Source: a virus. Taken from it: a stretch of 31,177 nucleotides of DNA. The position numbers and the translations under genes were made by a program. Below are positions 26,283-31,177 of the stretch, piece by piece. The stretch covers positions 1 to 31,177 of the IMG/VR virus record IMGVR_UViG_3300047510_000227; one strand, given 5' to 3'. Under the pieces are notes generated by a model that was not told where the DNA came from, searched no databases, and worked only from the letters and a program-made list of their open reading frames with translations. Numbering within the stretch: position 1 is the stretch's first letter; the number at the start of each line of letters is the position of its first letter.

Positions 26283-27962
26283 TTATGACCAAACTGGTAT
26301 GTAAAGTGTTGTTGAATCAATCTGAATGGTCATCCACACGTTTGTAGATGCTCCTCCAGGCTTAACCCCTGAAAAGGTTGCAGCAGAAGCTCCAGTAGAC
26401 GTACCACTGACAAACCGCAACTGGTTGCTTGTTGTACCAATTAAGGTACGGGCAGAGTCTGCATACAAGTTAACAACCCTAGCGTTGCTGCTTGTAATCA
26501 TTGGACCATTTACAGATAGTGCAGTACCGCCACCAGTGTTGGTGCATTCCATGCCATATCCTGATGCTGATGAGTTTGAAAAGAACCCACCAGAACCACT
26601 ATTACCAGCACTATTTCCAACAACGCCATAGCTTCTTGCCAAGCTGTTTGCAATACCAAGAACGCCTACGTTAACGCCACTAAGGTTTGATGTTGCATAA
26701 CCAAAATGCCCTGTTCTTGCATCACCAACAGCATTGGTTGCAGCAAATGCAGCAGAACTGTAGTCAACGTTATAAGTGGTTCCAGCAACAGTTACAGGAA
26801 TTGTTGTTGGGTTGTTGCCATTAAATAAAGCATCTCCATCAGTGTTTACATCACCACGGAAAATACCGTTGTTGAAGAACACATCGCCTGTTGTTCTTTG
26901 AATGTAGTAACCAGCAGTTCCATACGATGATGGGACTCCAAAGGTCGGAGGGTTAGATCCGTTCCAGTTATCAGACCTGATGTCTTGGAAGACAGATGCA
27001 GCAGTAGGAGTACCCCAAGATGTTCGATTAGCAGGAACACCATCAAGCGTTGATGAACTTGAGTTGTAACGACCAAAGCTGTACCAAAGCACCTCACCAA
27101 CAGACACAGCAGGAGCCGTCAAAGACCATCCAGCAGGGGCTGTAGGACCAATTGTGTTAGCAGGAGTGCTGGGAGCAACACCAGCTTGGCTTTGAACCAA
27201 GTAAGCAGTCAAAGAACTTAGGCCATTGTCGCCAGTTGGACCATCATCACCGTTGTAAGAAAACGCATACAAGGGATACAAAACATTGGTCCAATCCAAG
27301 GTTGATGTCACTGTATTGGCATTGACTACCAAAGGAATGGTGATTGCCCACAGATAGCTACCAGGGGTGGTGTTTGTTATCGGTGCTGTTGTCCAACCAG
27401 CAGGTGCTGAGTAAGCACCAGTAGCCCATGTGTACGTTGATGTCGTTGATGGTCTTGCAGGAGGAGTGGATGTTGATGTCCAGATGTAAATCGATGGAGC
27501 AGCAGTGTTGTAAGCAGTGGTCGTAGTGACAACATCCAAATCAATTGATGATCCAGAATCTTGCAGATACGTTGAGTCAGGAGCAACTGTGTCAACAACA
27601 AAGTTAATTTGACGGCCACCATTGGTTTGGTAGAACAAAAACTTGGTTGTACTGAAACCACCAACAACTTTATTCCAAATGTAGTCTGCTGGGTTGGATG
27701 ACTCAGTGGTGTCGTTTGTGTTTCTTATGCCGTAGTAATCACGGTTTGTAGGACTGTTGCTGAAGTTAACCGAACCATCAGCGCTGTCAGCATACTTAAC
27801 CGCCAAATACCTGTACAAGTAAGCAATGATGATCCCTGATGGACCACTGATCTCTCCGCTGTTAGGGTCAGCAGAAAGGTTTGCTCCAAAGTTTGCAAGC
27901 AAGTAATTGATGGAGTCAGCCATCTCAGATGGCAGAGCATCATTGTTTAGTAAGAATGGCAT
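26283..27962 (-). CDS. tail fibre-like protein (559 aa)
   Basis: A 559-aa protein typical of tail fibre or spike proteins. The N-terminal ~140 residues form a possible attachment domain (MPFLLNNDALPSEMADSIN...). A Thr/Ser/Pro/Trp-rich middle carries repeated beta-strand motifs, including WTSTSTPPARPSTTSTYTW and a similar later stretch, plus a short collagen-like GDDGPTGDNG. The C-terminal region is Gly/Ser/Ala/Asn-rich beta structure (GYATSNLSGVNVGVLGIAN). No chaperone or peptidase domain is recognised. It begins in a TAATG overlap with the preceding tail gene. Confidence 0.75.
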   Translation of the reverse strand: MPFLLNNDALPSEMADSINYLLANFGANLSADPNSGEISGPSGIIIAYLYRYLAVKYADSADGSVNFSNSPTNRDYYGIRNTNDTTESSNPADYIWNKVVGGFSTTKFLFYQTNGGRQINFVVDTVAPDSTYLQDSGSSIDLDVVTTTTAYNTAAPSIYIWTSTSTPPARPSTTSTYTWATGAYSAPAGWTTAPITNTTPGSYLWAITIPLVVNANTVTSTLDWTNVLYPLYAFSYNGDDGPTGDNGLSSLTAYLVQSQAGVAPSTPANTIGPTAPAGWSLTAPAVSVGEVLWYSFGRYNSSSSTLDGVPANRTSWGTPTAASVFQDIRSDNWNGSNPPTFGVPSSYGTAGYYIQRTTGDVFFNNGIFRGDVNTDGDALFNGNNPTTIPVTVAGTTYNVDYSSAAFAATNAVGDARTGHFGYATSNLSGVNVGVLGIANSLARSYGVVGNSAGNSGSGGFFSNSSASGYGMECTNTGGGTALSVNGPMITSSNARVVNLYADSARTLIGTTSNQLRFVSGTSTGASAATFSGVKPGGASTNVWMTIQIDSTTLYIPVWS

Positions 27963-29575
27963 TAGAAGGCATCCTCAACAATAGTGGCTTGCCAGTTCAA
28001 AGCAGTCAAATTCCAAGTGTTTGTGGCATCGTTTGACTCAACCTTGACAGACACAGTGCGAACAGCATTTTGCTGAGTTGTTACCCAAGGACTGTTGGTA
28101 TCAATTTGTGTAGTTCCTGTTTGACCGTATGTCGGTGTTTGTGCAGTGGAATTAGCACCACCAACAGCAATGTTGATGCCACCACTACCAGAAATCTCAG
28201 GAAGCAATCTGTGTGTGTAAACCTTAGAACTGTATGGAACAGGACCCCTATCCGACTGCAAAACCACGTTGGTACGCTCAAACAAAGCAGGAATTGCTGC
28301 TGAGTTAATAAACGAGTTACCAATATTGGTCTGAATCAGCTTCTGGCTTGCTACACCACCACGAGCATAGGTCACCACACGAGATGCCTTCTTGAACGAA
28401 CCAGAGATGAACTGAGGACCTTCTGCACCCATGCAAGCGTCTTCAATGTCTTTAGGAGCATTCCAAATCTGCAAGTCATAACGGTATGACAGCATCTTGT
28501 TGCAGTAACCAGTAGAAGTCAGGTCGGGATAGTAAATCTCAATCTGGTTCTTCTGAGTGTTGTTGACCATAAAGATACGGTCAGAGTAAGTTGTACTCAG
28601 GTTGCTGTAAAAGTAGTTCTTGACCTTCTGGTTGCCCAAGGATTGGAAGTTTGAACCATCAAACACCCAGATGTCTCTTGAATCAAGACCGTAAACATTT
28701 GAATCAGCATTTGACCAGCAGTTGTTGTTGATCAAACCACGGCCTTGGTTAAGCAAACGAATGCCGAACACTGGGGCTGTAGAGTTCTGATAGTTGATTG
28801 GTGAAAAAACAACAGTATCCCAATACGAGCATACGTAGAAATTACCACCAAGCATAAACCCGTCAATCAATGGACCACGAACAGGAACCTCTTGTTCGTT
28901 AGCCACGTTAGACAAGGTTGGCTCCCATGTACCGGGGTAACCAGTTTGAGCAAAAGGCTGTGACCAACGTACCGTTGTAGGGTAGTTGTATTCAATACCA
29001 CCGATAACTTTGGTAATGTTGCCAGCAACTAAGAGGTTGCCCAAGTTGGGTGAGGAATAGTTCCTGACAAACCCAGCAGTTGTTTTGGTAACCCCAGGTT
29101 CGTAATTCCAATTAGCATCAACCTCAATGGTGATTTCATTGGCCGTAGATGTGAAATACATCGGGTTGTTCAGCGTGTCATTGATAAAGAACACGCCACC
29201 AACAACAGACATGGTGATATTTAGATCAGCAGTGTAACCAGCAAGGAAAACACTGGGATTTGCACCAACACCTGGGGTAATGTTACTGATACCCGCAGAG
29301 GTAATCATGTACCAGCGACCCTGACTAGAAGAGTCTCTGGTTGCAACAATGTAAACCCACTGAGTTTCCGAACGATACCCACCCTCCATGAAGATAGGCT
29401 CGTTAGGAATAACGCTCAGTATCTCTTCTTCACCAAAGATCTTTTTGATGCCACGTACATCAGCCTCAACATTAAGTCCGTTGTTGTATTCATTTGGACC
29501 AAGAGCATTACTCGGTACATCTGGAGTAAATGACATGTTGGTAAATGGAGTCCGTAAACGGATGTAATCAGACAT
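27962..29575 (-). CDS. large tail protein, P22 gp10-like stabilization/nozzle candidate (537 aa)
   Basis: The start chosen is ATG 29575 (MSDYIRLRTPFTNMSFTPD), with AAGGA 5 nt upstream. The product is beta-rich throughout with many Trp/Tyr/Gly-containing strands (WVYIVATRDSSSQGRWYMI, VYGLDSRDIWVFDG, QIEIYYPDLTSTGYCNKML) and looks like a beta-propeller. Such proteins cap the head or form the tail nozzle in short-tailed phages; P22 gp10 is a known example of comparable size. It is coupled to the fibre-like gene. The assignment is by architecture and position; a distinct tail hub is possible. Confidence 0.72.
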   Translation of the reverse strand: MSDYIRLRTPFTNMSFTPDVPSNALGPNEYNNGLNVEADVRGIKKIFGEEEILSVIPNEPIFMEGGYRSETQWVYIVATRDSSSQGRWYMITSAGISNITPGVGANPSVFLAGYTADLNITMSVVGGVFFINDTLNNPMYFTSTANEITIEVDANWNYEPGVTKTTAGFVRNYSSPNLGNLLVAGNITKVIGGIEYNYPTTVRWSQPFAQTGYPGTWEPTLSNVANEQEVPVRGPLIDGFMLGGNFYVCSYWDTVVFSPINYQNSTAPVFGIRLLNQGRGLINNNCWSNADSNVYGLDSRDIWVFDGSNFQSLGNQKVKNYFYSNLSTTYSDRIFMVNNTQKNQIEIYYPDLTSTGYCNKMLSYRYDLQIWNAPKDIEDACMGAEGPQFISGSFKKASRVVTYARGGVASQKLIQTNIGNSFINSAAIPALFERTNVVLQSDRGPVPYSSKVYTHRLLPEISGSGGINIAVGGANSTAQTPTYGQTGTTQIDTNSPWVTTQQNAVRTVSVKVESNDATNTWNLTALNWQATIVEDAF

Positions 29576-29610
29576 AAAGATCCTTGTTTTTTGACAGCGA
29601 GAAACAAGAT

Positions 29611-29919
29611 TTAGGTTGATGCTACCCAAGGCATACCAGACTCCTGCACAGGGTTGATCTGTGCATCAATTTGGCTTTGCAGACTGGCTTCCACAGTGTC
29701 TTTGCCAAGGCTTGTCTGTACCCAGCCCACCACCATCTCTTGCGTCAGTTGGTCGTAGGGCACATAAGTTTCACCGGGCTGCTCTGTGTAGCCCACAGTG
29801 CCGTATGTCGAGGCGTTGTATGTGCCATCAGTGGCTGATACGTTGTAATGCACTGTCACCACAAAGCCATCAGCAGTGAGGCGATCCATGTTGACGATTG
29901 TCCAAGTGTAATTTGTCAT
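29611..29919 (-). CDS. fibre-associated small protein (102 aa)
   Basis: A 102-aa beta-rich protein (MTNYTWTIVNMDRLTADG, FVVTVHYNVSATDGTYNAS) followed by an acidic/amphipathic helix part (QLTQEMVVGWVQTSLGKD, SLQSQIDAQI). I recall this TWTI.NMDRxxxxGFVVTVHY pattern in small proteins next to phage tail fibre genes; the function is unknown to me. AAGGAG is 7 nt before ATG 29919. Possibly a fibre chaperone or fibre-tip protein. Confidence 0.72.
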   Translation of the reverse strand: MTNYTWTIVNMDRLTADGFVVTVHYNVSATDGTYNASTYGTVGYTEQPGETYVPYDQLTQEMVVGWVQTSLGKDTVEASLQSQIDAQINPVQESGMPWVAST

Positions 29920-29921
29920 GT

Positions 29922-30170
29922 TTAAACTCCTTGATTAGCTTGAGCCGCTTGATAAGCCGCAATCACTTCAGCAGTCCAAGCCGCATTGCAGATTGCAACA
30001 ACATTAGCGGGAACGCCTGTCAGGTCTTGTGCGGGTGTGAGGCTTGAACGATGGTAGGTTTGGCTTAGTTGAACGCCATCTTCCATGATGCGTGTTGCCT
30101 CACGATAGAGAACTGTGCCGTTTTCTTGAACGACAATTTGGTCAATTACAGTTTGTTTTGTTAAAGACAT
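29922..30170 (-). CDS. fibre-associated small protein (82 aa)
   Basis: An 82-aa protein (MSLTKQTVIDQIVVQENGT, VLYREATRIMEDGVQLSQTY, HRSSLTPAQDLTG...) with an Ala/Gln-rich C-terminal helix. The same layout, including the TVIDQI...ILEDG and LTPAQDL segments, recurs beside tail fibres in other phages. AAAGGA lies 7 nt upstream of ATG 30170. The function is unknown; fibre assembly is plausible. Confidence 0.72.
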   Translation of the reverse strand: MSLTKQTVIDQIVVQENGTVLYREATRIMEDGVQLSQTYHRSSLTPAQDLTGVPANVVAICNAAWTAEVIAAYQAAQANQGV

Positions 30171-30209
30171 TTTGATTTCCTTTGTGTTTGACTAAGCCAT
30201 CTGACCTAG

Positions 30210-31177
30210 TTAAGTTGTGAAATATGTAATACACATACGATAATTGACCCCTGCAACAAGCGGGCTTCCACCAGTGTATAAATATGTGTCTGCTCTTGTT
30301 GAACTAGCGGAAACAATAGATACAAGTTGATTGCCATCATTAGCTCTTACACCATACCCTGCAACATCGCTCGTTGCAGAACCAACAGTAAAAGGAAGAT
30401 TTGTTACAGCAAAACCAGTACCCCCAGTTCCTAGTGTGGTTACATTTACTGTATAGGTAACACTAACTGTTTGACCTATCTTTACATATTTTCCAGTACA
30501 AGTTCCAACAGTTGTAAAAGTTCCAGTAATAGCAACTACTGTTGGTGTCCAAGTCCCCTCCTCATAGTCATCCAGCGTGTTGGCGTTGGCTGATGCGACT
30601 TGAGTTGCGGGGAACTGAATCTGTCCAACAGCACCAGCACCTGTGCCAATGTCTAGTACCCCCGCGCTGGTGATACGGGCGCGTTCGGTGTCGTTAGTAA
30701 AGAACAAAACAGGGCCATTGGCGCGGTTGTGGAACCACATCTCAGAACCTGAGTGGTAAATGCTTCCTGAATTTGCAGAAGCCACAGACAAGTTAAAGAT
30801 AGCGCTAGATGAACCACCAAGTGTTATGTTTCCACGACCACCAGAACTGTTTTGAATTGTTGTAGTATTTATTGCAAGCTGAGAACTCGCATCCAGCGTC
30901 ATCGCCTGAGTGAAGCTAATAGCGTCACCTGCTGTGCCGGAGGGGGCGGTGTACCAAAGGTGTTTACCACCGTCTTGCGCGTAGCGAGTAGCAAGCCCGT
31001 CGGCAATATAAACAGCAGAGCCGCCAGAGTTAATTAGTGTGTTGGCATACACGTTGGTTTCGGATGCGTTATTTGTTCTGCCGCCAAAAGCAGAGCCAAG
31101 ACCAACTTGGATTACACGCTCAGAACTAAACCAAGCACTCGGAGTAACTCCCAAGCCGAGGTTGCCGGAGGAGTCGA
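30210..31177 (-). CDS. tail fibre protein (partial, 5' end outside window)
   Basis: Open from the right edge of the window (322 codons to the stop at 30210), so the N-terminus is missing. The first visible residues, DSSGNLGLGVTPSAW, are the beginning of the repeated SSGN(V/L)G(I/L)G fibre motif, followed by a Gly/Ser/Thr-rich beta structure. ARITSAGVLDIGTGAGAVG and ANTLDDYEEGTWTPTVV are hallmarks of phage tail fibres and spikes. The last part (GKYVKIGQTVSVTYTVNV) is a beta-sandwich tip. It would bind the host receptor. The nearest downstream genes are two small fibre-associated proteins. Confidence 0.8.
   Translation of the reverse strand, partial: DSSGNLGLGVTPSAWFSSERVIQVGLGSAFGGRTNNASETNVYANTLINSGGSAVYIADGLATRYAQDGGKHLWYTAPSGTAGDAISFTQAMTLDASSQLAINTTTIQNSSGGRGNITLGGSSSAIFNLSVASANSGSIYHSGSEMWFHNRANGPVLFFTNDTERARITSAGVLDIGTGAGAVGQIQFPATQVASANANTLDDYEEGTWTPTVVAITGTFTTVGTCTGKYVKIGQTVSVTYTVNVTTLGTGGTGFAVTNLPFTVGSATSDVAGYGVRANDGNQLVSIVSASSTRADTYLYTGGSPLVAGVNYRMCITYFTT

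Noticed and set aside
1-31177. tRNA genes
   Set aside because: No cloverleaf-like segment with T-loop GTTCRA and matching acceptor stem was noticed on either strand; a covariance search was not possible.
1-31177. Integrase, attachment site or repressor indicating a temperate phage
   Set aside because: No tyrosine or serine recombinase signature and no CI/Cro-type repressor was recognised in any frame; these could lie outside the window.

Overview
The window is a stretch of a tailed bacteriophage genome (Caudoviricetes), not a bacterial chromosome. It is almost solidly packed with short genes, most of them joined by ATGA, GTGA or TAATG overlaps. It carries a full packaging and head set (large terminase, portal, scaffold, SU10-like major capsid protein), a replication and recombination set, a lysis set, and tail and internal virion proteins. 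No tape measure, tail tube or sheath gene is seen, and several Pro/Ala-rich candidate internal virion proteins sit beside a P22-gp10-like tail protein. A short-tailed (podovirus-like) particle is therefore most likely. Purine-rich Shine-Dalgarno sites suggest an ordinary Gram-negative host. An environmental (freshwater) phage of a proteobacterium is a reasonable guess, but no gene here names the host. No integrase or repressor is seen. The sequence is cut at both ends: a glycosyltransferase-like gene runs off the left edge and a tail-fibre gene runs in from the right edge.

Layout, right to left on the minus strand. At 31.2-26.0 kb lie a fibre with the C-terminal LDDYEEGTWTP motif, two small fibre-associated proteins, a large tail protein and a second fibre-like protein. 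At 26.0-21.5 kb is a run of low-complexity candidate internal virion proteins. At 21.4-19.7 kb is the lysis region: several small membrane proteins, a 3TM-type holin candidate and a GH24 lysozyme. This block ends tail-to-tail against a short plus-strand operon.

The plus-strand operon (16.77-19.71 kb) looks like an early recombination and nucleotide-metabolism unit. It holds a DUF1071 (Rad52-like) annealase, a small protein with an SSB-like acidic tail, a secreted Cys-rich peptide, an endonuclease VII-like nuclease, a MazG-like pyrophosphohydrolase and a DUF3310 protein. It diverges at 16.67-16.77 kb from the second minus-strand operon.

That second minus-strand operon (16.66 kb to 1) begins with tiny early-type genes. 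It continues with a winged-helix replication initiator-like protein, a DnaB/gp4-type helicase, an HNH-AP2 endonuclease inserted between a rusA 5-prime remnant and an intact rusA, a second HNH gene and many small unknowns. It then passes through DUF1289, a winged-helix protein (small terminase candidate), DUF3310 and TerL. A conserved cluster of small basic proteins (DUF6496, DUF6321) follows, then a glycosyltransferase-like gene, portal, scaffold and major capsid. A strong intrinsic terminator follows the capsid gene, and then come a 105-aa protein and the second glycosyltransferase-like gene.

The most distinctive features are the rusA remnant/HNH-AP2/rusA arrangement, the coexistence of two resolvase-type nucleases, the secreted Cys-rich mini-protein in the early operon, the terminator whose T-run directly abuts the next start codon, and the pair of glycosyltransferase-like genes bracketing the head module. 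Family names come from reading the translated sequences by eye; no database search was run.
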